Assembly: GCA_015680905.1 (NCBI GenBank)
Contig: CM027378.1
Location: 930,001-994,000 of the forward strand
DNA: 64,000 nucleotides
DNA from: Coptis chinensis
Taxonomy: Eukaryota; Streptophyta; Magnoliopsida; Ranunculales; Ranunculaceae
Direction of reading: 5' to 3'
The translations under genes were made by a program, and so were the position numbers. Shown here in pieces: positions 53,050 to 64,000 of this stretch (position 1 is the first letter of the stretch; the number at the start of each line of letters is the position of its first letter). Under the pieces are notes generated by a model. That model did not search any database. It was not told the DNA's origin and was given only the letters and a program-made list of their open reading frames with translations.

Positions 53050-54099
53050 TGGTGTTTTTTTTTTTTATCAGGGTTTTTGGGGTTTAATGTTTTTAGAAGG
53101 AGGCTAATAAATTGGGGAATTGAGTGTTGTGATGTCACAAAATAAAAGAATCACAATTCGAGATTTACGCATAACAATCCCACGGTTGTTGACAGCAAGT
53201 ACGCACGGTTATGTCCTGGTCTTTATATTTTGTCTACATATCAAACTTTGGAAATTTTAGTTTTTCTACTCACTAATTAGATACTGTTGATTTTTGCCTT
53301 GGAAATTATGCAAATTGTTGTAAATTTTATGCTTAGTGAGATTTGGGAAGTAATTTTTGAGTAATGCTTTACGGACCTGCTTTTAAACACACTATTTAGA
53401 TAAAGTTAGTTTGTTTTGCAATACACACATACACACATACACGTATCTTTATGTAAATTAATAATTAGGACTTTTGACACATTAGTAAGTTCAAATAGTA
53501 AATCAAATAAATCGGTCGGTATAATATTACTGGTAATTTTTACTAAGGTGTATTTGGGGGTGACGCCTAAAAATAGTTTTATGCTTAATATTTGTTCTCT
53601 GAGTGGTGATAATGAAATAGTATAGAAAGTGCCTATAAAAGAAATAGACAAATCCTAATAATAACAAGCCCATTTAACGAGTTGCCAACGCTTTCTAGGC
53701 CTATAATATCTCATAATCTACTATGAATAGGAGAAAAGCAGGCAATTGGAACAATATCCCCTCTGCCCAGATATATAGAATTATTGTTGCTGGATCAAAT
53801 ACTGTGACGTTAATTAGTAAATATCGTTGTCTCTTCCTTATCAATCAATGTTTAAGTTTGGTTAAGGTAAGCTGGCATGTAAGTAAGAGGAGAGAGAAGT
53901 TTGGTGCATATATAAAGGTATAAATGTGACATTTGCTAGACGAAATCAAGAAGCACAAGTGAACACAACAAATATCTCCCTCCAACTTTCAATCAAACCC
54001 GACTTTCTTGATTTCTTCCCTACCACTTTCATCACATTATTCGCTATAAAAACTACTATTTTTACTTCCATACATATCATTTGAGATTTCAAAATATAT
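53050..54099. promoter_or_regulatory. Divergent promoter region of TRM6 and the GDSL lipase gene
   Basis: About 1,050 bp separate the two divergent start codons. On + there is a strong TATA-box candidate, TATATAAAGG at 53909-53918. It would place transcription start near 53940-53950 and give the GDSL mRNA a 5' leader of about 150 nt. I see no clear TATA box for TRM6, as expected for a housekeeping gene. A short ACACAT microsatellite lies near 53423-53441. Confidence 0.5.
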
Positions 54100-55671
54100 A
54101 TGGCACATTACTGCACCATGCCATGGCTCTTTTTAACCCAATTCTTATTACTAATTTTTCACATCAGAGCAAAAGTTCCAGCAGTCATCATCTTCGGTGA
54201 CTCTTCAGTTGATTCAGGTAACAATAATCATCTTTTGACAGCACTTAAGAGCGATTTCAGGCCATATGGACGTGATTTCGCTGGAGGTAAACCGACTGGA
54301 CGATTTTCAAATGGCAAGGTCCCTGGTGATTTCATTTCCGAGGCCTTTGGGTGCAAGCCGATAGTACCAGCATACTTGGATATATCACAAAATATTTCAG
54401 AATTCGCAACTGGTGTTAACTTTGCTTCTGCCGGAACTGGCTACGACATTGCTACATCTAGTGTTCTGGTAAATTATACATATTACCATATAACGCAATT
54501 ATACATAAAATATACAGTAAGTTTGACTATATAATTAGAATGAATGATCTTAACATTTGTGTTATTGGCATTGGACTTCTAGAACGTAATGCCTCTATGG
54601 AGAGAATTGGAGTACTATAGAGACTACCAAAAGCGACTTAAGGAGTACCTGGGTGACGAAAAGGCGAACGAGACAGTGCGTGAGGCATTGTATCTTGTAA
54701 GCCTTGGGACAAATGATTTCTTAGAGAATTACTACAGACCAACCAGCATAAGAGCATCTCAATTCACCGTGGAGCAGTTTCAAGACTACATCATTGGACT
54801 CGCCAGAGATTTTGTTAAGGATTTGTACAACCTTGGAGCTAGAAAGATATCTTTAACTGGGCTTCCCCCCATGGGGTGCTTACCATTAGAGAGAGCGTCA
54901 AATTATGTTTTCTGGAGTGGTGGTTGTAATGAGAGATACAATCAAGTTGCTACAGACTTCAACAGGAAATTACAAGACATAGTAGTAGAATTAAACAAAG
55001 AACTACATGGGATTGCTTTGGTCTTTTCAGATACTTATGGTATCCTGTTTGATATCATTCAGAAGCCACAGAACTATGGTGAGTGTTACTTTCAAAAAAA
55101 AAATCTTGATTTGCTACGTAACCATGAATGCTGGCGTTATTTGGGTCCATTCACAGTGCCGTCCCTTGAAATATTGGTATATACCAATATGCAGACACTT
55201 AAAGCCAAAAATACCAATACCATTACCACCGGAAAATATCATACGATTCCCCAAAGTTTGACAAATAACGCATTCTGTTTTATTCCACACATCAGTCATC
55301 ACTCACCACTATATGTTTAGATACACCTCGGCGAACCATACTCTGTAGTCTAAAACTTGGTCTAGTTGTTTGTTGGTCATTTTTGTTATATATTCAAGCT
55401 TATGATAACGATGTTTTTATTCCAATTGCTAAATACCAGACTGAGAGTTTTTTCACTTGTGTTATTGTGTACTATAGGATTTGAGAATGCAGCAAAGGGA
55501 TGTTGTGGAACAGGAATGTTTGAAATGAGTTACCTGTGCAATCAATATAGTCCGTTTACATGTACAGATGCAGGAAAGTACGTATTCTGGGATGCATTCC
55601 ACCCAACTGAGAGAACAAATTACATCGCCGCAACTCATGTTGTGAGCAAGTTTCTGGCTAAGTTCTTGTAA
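54100..55671 (+). CDS. Secreted GDSL esterase/lipase (3 exons, 352 aa)
   Basis: Plant GDSL (SGNH) hydrolases are secreted or apoplastic esterases acting on lipids, cutin precursors or acyl sugars. The substrate cannot be told from sequence. Exons 54100-54468, 54583-55078 and 55478-55671 join in frame through GT-AG introns. The first 24 residues (ending LLLIFHIRA) form a hydrophobic signal peptide. Block I is [11 protein letters not shown] with nucleophile Ser35. [12 protein letters not shown] (block II) and SLGTNDF (block III, oxyanion Gly165/Asn167) follow. [11 protein letters not shown] is the usual signature, and block V DAFHP supplies Asp327 and His330. Length and three-exon layout fit the family (about 350 aa). 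The catalytic set is intact, so the gene should be functional. An LTR element starts about 420 bp beyond its stop. Confidence 0.95.
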
Positions 55672-56094
55672 CTTCGAAGAAGCACTGTAATTGGGCTCTG
55701 GTGGTGTACAAACTGATTTTATAATGTTCTAAGTGCATTGATGTTATGACTTTTAAAAACTTCTTTTTCCTCTCTTAAAAATCTATTGAAAGGAATTGGG
55801 AATGTACTTTTATGTAAAGTATGAGAACTTTATAATGTTTAGATGTTTATATATACTTTGTCTGTACTCTGTATGTAGACTATTTTTCTTTTCTCCTGGA
55901 ATACAAAAAAAATTCAGGATAAATAATGACTTCTAAAGTTCTACCAGCCTTTGATTCTTTCATTTTTGTTTTGCTGAAGGGTAATTGTATAAATTAATAG
56001 CAAAAGATTACAATGAAGAAAAAAAATGTGTAAATCTAAAGTAAGTTATATCTGGTTTCCTATCCTATTTAGAAAGTCCGCTTTGCCACCCGAC
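55672..56094. other. GDSL gene 3' flank
   Basis: AT-rich 3' UTR and downstream DNA up to the left LTR. GATAAATAATGA near 55919 is the best poly(A)-signal-like stretch. No coding sequence seen. Confidence 0.45.
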
Positions 56095-56648
56095 TGTAAG
56101 GGAGTGATATTCTCCTTCAGGAATATCAAGCACGTGTTCAATGGTGGAAATACCACACTGACCTCTGACTTACTTTGCTGACCTATGTCACTAGATCGCA
56201 TCCACAAGCCAAGAGATCGCTCTAGAACAGGTCGTATCATTACACAAATCGTTCTATATTATGACTCAGCTTACCTTCTAGAAGCAATTATGTATAAAAC
56301 TACACATACGCAAATCACTGCCTCCAGCTACTGACCACTGCCGCAAGCTACTAACCCATGCTACTAATCTCCATCATTACAGCAGACCTACTAGCACAGT
56401 TCTCACACGAATCAGCAATCTCCACCCTACATTTGTACTGATTTCTACACGTGTTGGGTGAAGATACACTTTCATCACCTATAAATACTCTCCGTATGAA
56501 CTACGTCAGACCTGATTATTCTCTCACCCCAGAATCGAGAGCAAGATACGTAGGCAGTTCGCTCATCAACGAACTCGGTCTTTCCCAAATTCAATCTCAT
56601 TCTCCTTCATCCCTTATATGTAAAGGTGAACTAAAATACGCCTTTACA
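56095..56648 (+). repeat. Left LTR
   Basis: Begins TGTAAGGGAGTGATATTC and ends CCTTTACA. A TATA-type promoter CCTATAAATACTC lies near 56478. The first 175 bp differ from the right LTR at about six bases plus a 3-bp gap, indicating an insertion that is not recent. Confidence 0.9.
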
Positions 56649-56999
56649 TTGGCGCCGTCAGTGGTCTCGATTTCTTGAGACACCACTTAAATAATCTTAA
56701 AACCAAAAAGCAAAGTTCTCAAGCCCACGAAGCATGGCAAGCCTCGAAGTTTAAATCCAAGGTTTAGCTGATCAGTTAGGAATGGTGAACGAGCAAATCA
56801 CCTTGCTCAGGCAGGAGAACGTTACGCTACGCGCTCAAGTGGACACGCAAAATCCACCAGGTACCTTACCAGAAGATGGCATTAACGAGGTTAATCAACA
56901 GATTAACGAACTGTCATAACGGATCGACCAAAGCGCAATCAAGAAGGACGCCACCTAGATCATCCAGAAAATACTGAAGACATACCGCTCATCCCCGTT

Positions 57000-58071
57000 C
57001 ACTTCTGAGGTACTTAGTAGAGCATCTCCTCCAGATTTCGTACAACTACGTTTTCTAATGTATGATGGCAGCACGTGTCCTGGTCAGCACGTCGCTCGTT
57101 ACATTCAAAGTCTCGCACTTTATAGTGCACCAGAGTTTGATCATCTTCATTGTCGTTTGTTTCCCACCAGTCTCAAAGATAGCGCACTTGATTGGTTCTT
57201 TTCACTCGAGCCAGACTCGATAAAGACCTTCGAGCAACTCACCGATCTGTTTGCTAGTCAGTACGTCCACAACAAATGTAAAAAAACTGATATGGATTCA
57301 CTCTTCTAGCTATCATTTGGTGAAGATGGAACCATTCGCCAATTTCTAGGACGGTTCAAAGCCGAACTGTTATGCATGGAAAATGGTCTTAAAGAATCCT
57401 TTGCCACATTGGCATTCTCCAACGCCTGTCGAGTGCGCAACACGGACCTCTCCAAGTCGCTGATGAAGGAACGTCTAGAAACGCTATCCGAGCTATACGC
57501 TCGAGTGGACAAGTACATTAAGTTACAAGAAAGCCTGAAACTTCACGGCTTAATAGAGGAACAGGAAGTCGCAGCGATCTCCGACGATGCCCCACCTACC
57601 AAAAAGCGGTCCAGACCGCAAGAGCAGAAGCCAGGGAACATGACAAACAACGACCGAGAGTTCGCTGTCCTCACACGATATCCCAGCTACATACTGGACA
57701 AGATCAAGCGAGCTGCGTATTACCGACGGGACGTGCGGCAACCGACAGATCGATCTGACAAGCCTTACTACGCTTTCCACCGAGCAAAATGTCACGAAAC
57801 TGATCCATGCTGGGGGCTAAAGTATTACCTCCAGGACCTCATTGAAGCATGCCATATCAAGCAATACACCAACATTGTTGATGGCGATCTGCGCCACAAA
57901 CTTATGGCTCGAAGGGTGTGCAGTAGGTCTCCACCTTGCAATGATCGCCACAATGTCCAGGCTCACCCATATAGCAGAGGGCGTCCCAGAGATCGTTCCT
58001 GTCATGAGCGATGTCAACACTCTTCCGATCGCGATAATGAAAGAACTATTCATATTCACTTTTCCAGATGA
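57000..58071 (+). pseudogene. Gypsy gag remnant
   Basis: YDGSTCPGQHVARYIQSLAL, FPTSLKDSALDWFFSLEPDS and FASQYVHNK match the retrotransposon gag (capsid) region. Further on, FHRAKCHETDPCWGLKYYLQ corresponds to the degenerate zinc-knuckle-like segment usual in this clade. TAG at 57307-57309 interrupts the frame, and the leader starting at an ATG near 56734 has several stops. A second open stretch of 231 codons (57376-58071) continues the same protein. An Arg/His-rich tail precedes the protease region. Confidence 0.82.
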
Positions 58072-58810
58072 CAGTTAGTTTGTCTAGAGAGAAAAGAAGG
58101 CGCGTGGGTGCCCTTCAAGAGATCTACCACTTTTCTTCACAAGCGGCACCTGCCCTGCGAAGTTCAAGTCGCAACACAGGGGATATCACTTTCATAGAGG
58201 TCGACCTCAATAATGTTTGTCTCCCGCACAATGACGCGCTCGTAGTCCACGTCAAAATCAGTGACTGGACAGTCAAGCATGTTCTGATTGACCCTGGTAG
58301 TTCATGCGACATTTTGGACTATCATACAATTCAAGAGATGAACTTGCCCAAGTCAGTCTTCGTAGATCTGATTGCTCTTCTTTATGGGTTCAACGGCTCT
58401 AGAGCCGACCCAATTGGTGATATCATACTCACCGGTTCGATTGGGATCGCGAAGATAAAATAAAGTCACTTCAATACGGCGTTTGGCGTCCTTGACATTA
58501 AGTCGTCCTACAATGCCATCTTAGGACGACATTGGATTCATCAGATGCAGGCTATATCGTCAACACTACATCAAGTTCTCCGTTTTCCAGGCCCTAGGGG
58601 TATGATGGAGCTTCGAAGCAACCAGCTCGAGGCCTATCACTGTAACCAAATCCTCTTAACGAATAAGACCACCGACTCACTTGTCCACACACGGAACGAG
58701 CCCACTAGTTACACAATGGCCAAAGACTTGGTCGCGGAAGTCAGTGCCAAAGCACACAAACAGAACACTAGGGGATCCAGCAAGAAGGTCCATTCGCCAA
58801 TCTAGATCCT
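58068..58810 (+). pseudogene. Retropepsin-like region and truncated pol linker
   Basis: ALVVHVKISDWTVKHVLIDP followed by GSSCDIL is the aspartic-protease active-site region, with DPGSS where families have D-S/T-G-S/A. After a stop near 58460 and a frame change, the sequence continues YNAILGRHWIHQMQAISSTL and LRFPGPRGMMEL. This is the conserved stretch between protease and reverse transcriptase in plant gypsy pol. The reverse transcriptase itself never begins. Confidence 0.75.
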
Positions 58811-59452
58811 GAAAGTCTCTAAAGTAGTTGGAGACCCACCAGTCAGGAATCCAGAAGTCGCTCCAACAGTCGCAGATCCACATATCAAAACCCCAGCAAT
58901 CGCCCCACCATGTCTCACACAACCAATACGAATGGAAGATCACTTCGGCCGATGTTGTCACGACCCACGAAGTCTTACGGACACTCGTTGTCGTGAACCA
59001 CGTAAGACGCTCGAGAGCGTAAGATCAACAATGATAGAAAACTAACCTGAAGACTCTTAGGGTAGTGAGATTTTTTCTGCAAAGCGAAGCAACAAAATGG
59101 CAATTCAGATAGCCAGCGTGGTTTTTGTATAACCGCCCCTCCAGTTCCCAAAGTGTTATAATTACATCCTAGCCTTAGCCGTACACGACTTCCAACAAGT
59201 TGTCCTGTCTTTTCAAATCTTGAAAAATTGGGGCGTCACGTTTTATTTGTAACTGCTCAGATTTGCTCACGTGCCGTACACGTGCCAAATGTTATCGCAC
59301 ATCCGATCACCAGATAGCACGAATCGATCTCCATAGTTCATTGGGTATTTTCACTTCCACCAGTTTGTCTCTTTATGCATGCTCCACACGCGCTACTGTG
59401 TTCTCTCAGCAGATCGCTTCACCGAGCGGCACGACCTACTGAGAGGGGGCTG

Positions 59453-60014
59453 TGTAAGGGAGTGATATTCTCCTTCAGGAATATCAAGCATGTGCTCAGC
59501 ATGGTGGAAATACCACACCGACCTCTGACTTACTTTGCCGACCTATGTCACTAGATCGCATCCACAAGCCAAGAGATCGCTCTAGAACAGGTCGTATCAT
59601 TACACAGATCGTTCTATATCATGACTCAGCTTACCTTCTAGAAGCAATCATGTATAAAACTACACGTACGCAAATCACTGCCGCCAACTACTGACCACTG
59701 CCGCAAGTGACTAACCCATGCTACTAATCCCCATCATTATAGCAGACCTACTAGCACAGTTCTCACACGAATCGGCAATCTCCACCCTATATTTGTACTA
59801 ATCTTTACACGTGTTGGGTGAAGATTCACTTTCATCACCTATAAATACTCTCCGTCTGAACTATGCCAGACCTGATTCTTCTCTCCCCCCAGAATCGAGA
59901 GCAAGATACGTAGGCAGTTCGCTCATCAACGAACTCGATCTTTCCCAAATTCAATCCCATTCTCCTTCCTCCCTTGTATGTAAAGTTCAACTTCAACTAA
60001 AACACGCCTTTACA
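59453..60014 (+). repeat. Right LTR
   Basis: Direct repeat of the left LTR, 562 bp, with the same TGTAAGGG start, CCTATAAATACTC promoter and CCTTTACA end. A purine tract lies immediately upstream. Confidence 0.9.
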
Positions 60015-60909
60015 CCCACCATTGTTGAATTCCTTTAGGCAGTTGCACACCTTTCTTAGCACAACATATCTGGACATATTGTTGAAAGTCTGCTTTGATT
60101 CTTTCATTAATTGATTAATGAACTCCTCTTCTAGATATATCTATCTAAAGCTAAATTGAAGCCCTTGATAGTTATGTTCTAGCTTAGTTCAATTACCTTA
60201 TTGGTACAAAGTGTAACAAATCATACTATACGTCTATATTTTGATGAAGAGTTGGAGGTCGATAGATCTGGCTGTTAGTGTGCGGTCATCAGTTTTGTAC
60301 TTTGTACGAATACCACTCAGCTTTGTGATTTTTAGGGGTCACCCCAGCAAATTTGTATAGCTGAAACTTGGAGTAGAATTTTTAGTACAGGTAGTAGACC
60401 GAGTCACTTATTTGGATCATGCATTCATTCATTTCTAGCTCTTATTGAGTACTTGTACTGGAAATCATACATACATTTTAAGCCTAAGATGACATGCTAT
60501 GTACTAATGCACATATGCTCTTCCTTCGATCATTCTCTCTGTCAAATTGAGTTACACCTCACCGAAAACAAGTACTCCAAATTAAACCTTACTGAATCAT
60601 GAATCAAAGTATGAAACTATTACTCCTTCAACAAATAAATTGTGGAAGTCACAATAGTATCTAATTGTTTCCACAAGCACACTTGTAATTTTGATAAGAT
60701 GATAAGAGAAAGAAGAAATCAAAGCCTATACAACAATAAAATGCACACCCGGTCACTTTAATTTCAATGAGAAGAGATACCTGCTTTCTCAAAAGGACCA
60801 AAAATCTAAAAAGAGAAAAGATTATTGCACAGCTAACTGTATTTTTGACACACTTCTGTGAACTATCTACATTCATCTCACACATAACTATCACCAAATC
60901 AAAACTACA
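60015..60909. other. Intergenic, nothing recognised
   Basis: AT-rich, with no supported coding sequence or repeat. The right end should be the 3' UTR of the small - strand gene that follows. Confidence 0.5.
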
Positions 60910-61269
60910 TTACATCACAGACAACACCGGGAAAACATTTTGATCATCAGAATTCATAGAACTACTAGCATAAGAGTCACGGTTTTCTTCAGGAGACGCG
61001 GACTTCTTGATGAATTCTATACAGTCTGCTACAGCATCGCTATTATGCTGGTCTTGGTGATAGTAAGGCCGCGACCTGGGTACATGGTCTGAACCATTGT
61101 CGCAACCACGGGTGGTCTTGGAAAGGGCTGTTAGCATAATCAAACGGAAGACGGCTTCTCGAAAACGCTCCAACAATGAAAGGGGTGAAACCCTTGTGTT
61201 CTTGCTGTTGTTGATGCCTCTTAGCCTAGGAATGCATAGTGAGCTCTTCATGTTTCTTCTCCCTTTCAT
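60910..61269 (-). CDS. Small Josephin-like protein (119 aa, intronless)
   Basis: One uninterrupted reading frame encodes a basic N-terminal half and an acidic, Ser-rich C-terminus. The core SDAVADCIEFIKKSA resembles the D-CIEFI-SS motif of short plant proteins annotated as Josephin-like. Those proteins lack the Josephin protease catalytic region and have no known activity. Start is the first Met (MKGRRNMKSS); Met7 is an alternative. An AT-rich TATATTATA stretch lies about 75 bp upstream on the coding strand. Function unknown. Confidence 0.6.
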   Translation of the reverse strand: MKGRRNMKSSLCIPRLRGINNSKNTRVSPLSLLERFREAVFRLIMLTALSKTTRGCDNGSDHVPRSRPYYHQDQHNSDAVADCIEFIKKSASPEENRDSYASSSMNSDDQNVFPVLSVM

Positions 61270-62455
61270 CTTCCTCTATGTTGGAGACTTGGAGTTAGTT
61301 GTTGGTCTTTCAATTGAAGTCAGAATATATGTTTACGCAAATAATATAATATATGGATCAGTATTTTAAAATGCTCAACATGCTAGCTAGAGGTGGACAA
61401 CTACCTCATAGACCACTTGGAAAGCTTGGCTCAGTTAATTCGGCTCAACTTCAAGAGAACCTTGACATTAAACTAGTTCAATATTATCAAACAATTAGAT
61501 GTTATTATAAATTTTAAATACTGCATTTGACCAGATTTTTCCAGTTTTTATGCTGAAACAGCTAAACACTTCCAAGCTTTTCTGATTTTCTTATTTTGTA
61601 GGAGCTTTGGTGTTTTCATATAATGAAGCGAAAAATGTGCACTGAAAGGAAAAACAAATGGCCAACAGCCCAATAACCAATCCATTTTAAAGATTTTTTA
61701 TCGAACCCAAACCAATTAATCATTTTCCTCTAGATATCTAGGCCCATGCATGAAGATTGTTTTTCCGGATTCTGGTCTTCTGGGGAACAACACGCCTTAT
61801 CTCTGAGGAAATGGGACCCTATGCCTTCTTTGCACTCTAGAGTCCAGTGAGCTAGTCCTACTTTTTAGTATGTGAAAATTGAAAGATACAAACCATGTAA
61901 GAGATTCAAACGTAAAAGAAGAGTTGGATCAAGTCTGTTGGTTCTTACTAAGCTAGTTAATATGGAATGCTTAATATGATACTCTTAGGTTGTTGGATAG
62001 GATATGAGACATTGATCGAGGATTATATATGAGTAAGGTCTTAACATTGGGATCCACGATAACATTAGCCCTTCATCGATATATATGAAATTTACATCCC
62101 ATTTTATTGGTCTAATTCAGGCTTTCTCAAGAGGACAGAACCTTCACAATGTTAGTATATTAGTAAATTTAAGCTTCCCAAGTCCCAAAATACTGATCTA
62201 CTCGTTGCTCCATAGCAAGTGCTATGTTTGGCAGTTGGCTAAAATCTTTCCTACCCTGCATCTTCTTAGCTAGCTCTAGACCGCAGAGGATGCATGCCTC
62301 GAGCCTCTTCCTTTTCAAGACCATTGCGTTCCTCTAGCTTGTCATGTTTTATAAGAATAACATAAGAATGTTACAGAGAGTGTAGGGAGGATCCTTTTAC
62401 AACATGGTCTCATTAGAACCTTAGGGTGAACGTAAAGTAAGTTCTATGAGGGCAT
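61270..62455. other. Intergenic, nothing recognised
   Basis: AT-rich sequence upstream of the small - strand gene. Short open frames without family resemblance; no repeat ends seen. Confidence 0.5.
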
Positions 62456-62459
62456 TCTA

Positions 62460-62770
62460 TAACTCTTGCAAACTCAGGCCTACTGCCAAGTGTGATCCCT
62501 TTTTTGCTGCTGCTTCTGTAGCAACAATCGCTTCTCGTAATACATGAGTTAGCCTAACCTCCTGAAGCTTGTTGGTTGCCCTGACCCATCTCTGCCTCAC
62601 TTGCTAAAGGAACTTTATTCTCTTTAAAGGAACAAATAGCTGTAGAAGAGTCAGCTTCAATCCATATTTTCCTCCATCCATGTCGTGCTGCAATCTCAAC
62701 TGCAAGTACAATGGCCATACTATCTGCTTCGAAGTTAGTAACAACTCGTAAGGCATCAGTGAACGTGTAA
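62460..62770 (-). pseudogene. Orphan RNase H-like fragment of a retroelement
   Basis: On the - strand FEADSMAIVLAVEIAARHGW then RKIWIEADSSTAICSF matches the plant RNase H-like (RVT_3) domain, with its E-D catalytic neighbourhood (IEADS). After a frame change near VPLAS, the other frame gives RWVRATNKLQEVRLTHVLRE and ATEAAAKKG, which resembles the end of the same domain (SHVFREGN...AD-LA). No other retroelement part is adjacent. Probably a scrap of a LINE or of a domesticated RNase H-like gene. Confidence 0.6.
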
Positions 62771-63566
62771 AAACAAGTTGGTCTACGAAGGGCTAATAGT
62801 CGAGCAAGATATTACTGGGAATCGATTGCATAGACAATAGAGATAAGTCTTGGCTTCAAGAGTTGATTCATGTGGTAGTTGAACATATCATTAGCAGTTT
62901 AGCACAATCAATGACTATATCAAGTTTATAACATCAGGAAGATCATTGTTTGATTCCCTGCTGGTTCATGATACCTGAACTCCTAGCTGGGGGTCTTGGG
63001 ACCACAAGAATAATCAAGTTATCAATGTATACATATTGATTATCACCAGTTTTAATAAGTGTTAGTTGGTGAACAAATAGTTCTTAGTCCACCCATGGTA
63101 TGGAAAATTGGTGCAACATGGGCACTGTTCTGAAGTATTTGGCTCGCTCATGATCCTGGCTAAGCTGAGCTTAAAGGGGTGGCAATTTGTCTCAAGTGGT
63201 GGAAAGAGGTGTCACATGGTTACATGTGCACAGTACAGTTACATCTTTTATTAATTTCATGCTTTCCCCATAACTCTATTCAATTCAACCGACCACCTAA
63301 ATTAAAATCTTTACGTGAAGTTCATTCTTTCACTATAATGCTACTAAATCGTCAGAGGGTAGTAATCTAATTAAGGGGGCGGGGAAAGAGGCCAAATATG
63401 GTTGAACACTACATTCCAACAACAACTTATTACTAATAATCCAATCGCTAGTTCCTTATGAGATATATATATCTCCACGTCTCCACATTCCCTAAATTGG
63501 ACCCTGTTATCATATTCATATATATCACCATAAATCTTACAAAGGGCTGCCAACACGAGTAATATT
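62771..63566. other. Intergenic, nothing recognised
   Basis: AT-rich, no supported gene or repeat on either strand. Confidence 0.5.
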
Positions 63567-63954
63567 ACACTGACGAAAAATGACAGTCAAGACACAATGA
63601 CGTAACATATTGCAATATCAAAATTGCAGTGGTGAAAATAAGAGCTAAAAATCTCTTTTCTCTCACTTAAAACATTTATTCTCTTTCCATTATCATATTT
63701 TCATTCTTATTTTGTCATTCTCATCTTTTTTTCATAGCAAACCATCTATTTAATTGATTTTTCATAGTGCAATATTGATGTTGTAGTGGTTTTCATGGTG
63801 CAACATTGATATTAAAGTGATATTTCTCGGTGCAATATTGACGTTGCAGTGATACTTCTCGATACAACATTGATGTTGTAATAGTGGTTTTTCATATTGC
63901 AATATTAATGTTGCAGTGCCACATCACTGTGTCAAATTCTCCGTGTGTCAGTGT
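63567..63954. mobile_element. Inverted-repeat (MITE-like) element with internal minisatellite
   Basis: ACACTGAC at 63567 and GTCAGTGT ending at 63954 are the outer ends of imperfect inverted arms. The arms also share TGACA...GACACA-type sequence. The right half holds about five degenerate 33-36 bp units of the form TTTTCATGGTGCAACATTGATGTTG (63757-63920). No coding capacity and no definite target duplication. Confidence 0.5.
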
Positions 63955-64000
63955 AGAATTATTGCTGCCCACACCCAACATGCACAAAAACAAAATACTG

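Larger units (their letters stand above)
56095..60014 (+). mobile_element. Ty3/gypsy-type LTR retrotransposon, gag-protease only (TR-GAG-like)
   Basis: Two direct LTRs (56095-56648 and 59453-60014) flank 2.8 kb. Just inside the left LTR is TTGGCGCCGTCAGTGG, a primer-binding-site type of sequence complementary to a tRNA 3' end. Just before the right LTR is a polypurine tract (GAGAGGGGG). Flanking CCGAC and CCCAC may be a 5-bp target duplication with one change. The inside holds a gag and a retropepsin-like region, followed by the linker usually found before reverse transcriptase. No RT, RNase H or integrase is visible and there is no room for them. Movement would need enzymes from another element. 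Gag carries several stops, so this copy looks inactive. Confidence 0.88.

Noticed and set aside
55079-55320. Continuation of GDSL exon 2 to the stop at 55320
   Set aside because: Reading on past the GTGAGT donor loses the catalytic Asp/His block. Splicing to 55478 restores it in frame.
57550-58059. Open frames on the - strand of the LTR element
   Set aside because: Shadows of the gag frame, which matches a known family on +.

Overview
The window is nuclear DNA from a flowering plant, most likely a dicot or other broad-leaved angiosperm. It has intron-rich genes with GT-AG junctions and AT-rich introns. It also carries plant-specific transposon families: Ty3/gypsy and non-LTR retroelements, Mutator-like elements, a plant mobile domain (PMD) remnant and several MITEs. 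I could not narrow the lineage further. All gene models were built by hand from codon continuity across splice sites and from remembered family sequences; no search was run.

Layout. Positions 1-1153 (+) hold what looks like the 3' end of an unrecognised gene, convergent with the next one. Positions 3200-35267 (-) are one 35-exon gene for the plant TRRAP/Tra1 homologue. It encodes 3,898 residues: a HEAT-type scaffold, FAT domain, PIKK pseudokinase and FATC tail, the activator-binding subunit of SAGA and NuA4. Its introns have collected several transposon remnants: a PIF/Harbinger MITE, a mini-Mutator element with a 10-bp target duplication, and a larger foldback element. One intron starts with GC instead of GT.

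Positions 35.3-42.6 kb are a transposon island. It holds a hAT-like MITE just upstream of TRRAP, a broken PMD (MAIN-like) gene on +, and a broken MULE transposase with an OTU-like tail on -. Between them is a 1.65-kb element with inverted repeats of about 320 bp. Three separate arrays in the island share a repeated CGATGTGG...TCGTTTGG motif. This is the most unusual part of the window.

Positions 43409-53049 (-) are a 12-exon gene for the non-catalytic TRM6 subunit of the tRNA m1A58 methyltransferase. One intron carries an antisense, 5'-truncated LINE with a poly(A) tail and target-site duplication; another carries a foldback MITE. Positions 54100-55671 (+) are a 3-exon secreted GDSL esterase/lipase with its catalytic residues intact, divergent from TRM6 over about 1 kb.

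Positions 56095-60014 are a complete gypsy-type element with two LTRs of about 560 bp and only gag plus a protease region, with no reverse transcriptase or integrase (TR-GAG-like). The last 4 kb hold a small intronless Josephin-like protein gene (-), an orphan RNase H fragment from a retroelement, and an inverted-repeat element with an internal minisatellite. The host genes appear functionally unrelated (transcription coactivator, tRNA modification, secreted hydrolase), as is normal in a plant genome. I see no operon, CRISPR array, rRNA or convincing tRNA gene.
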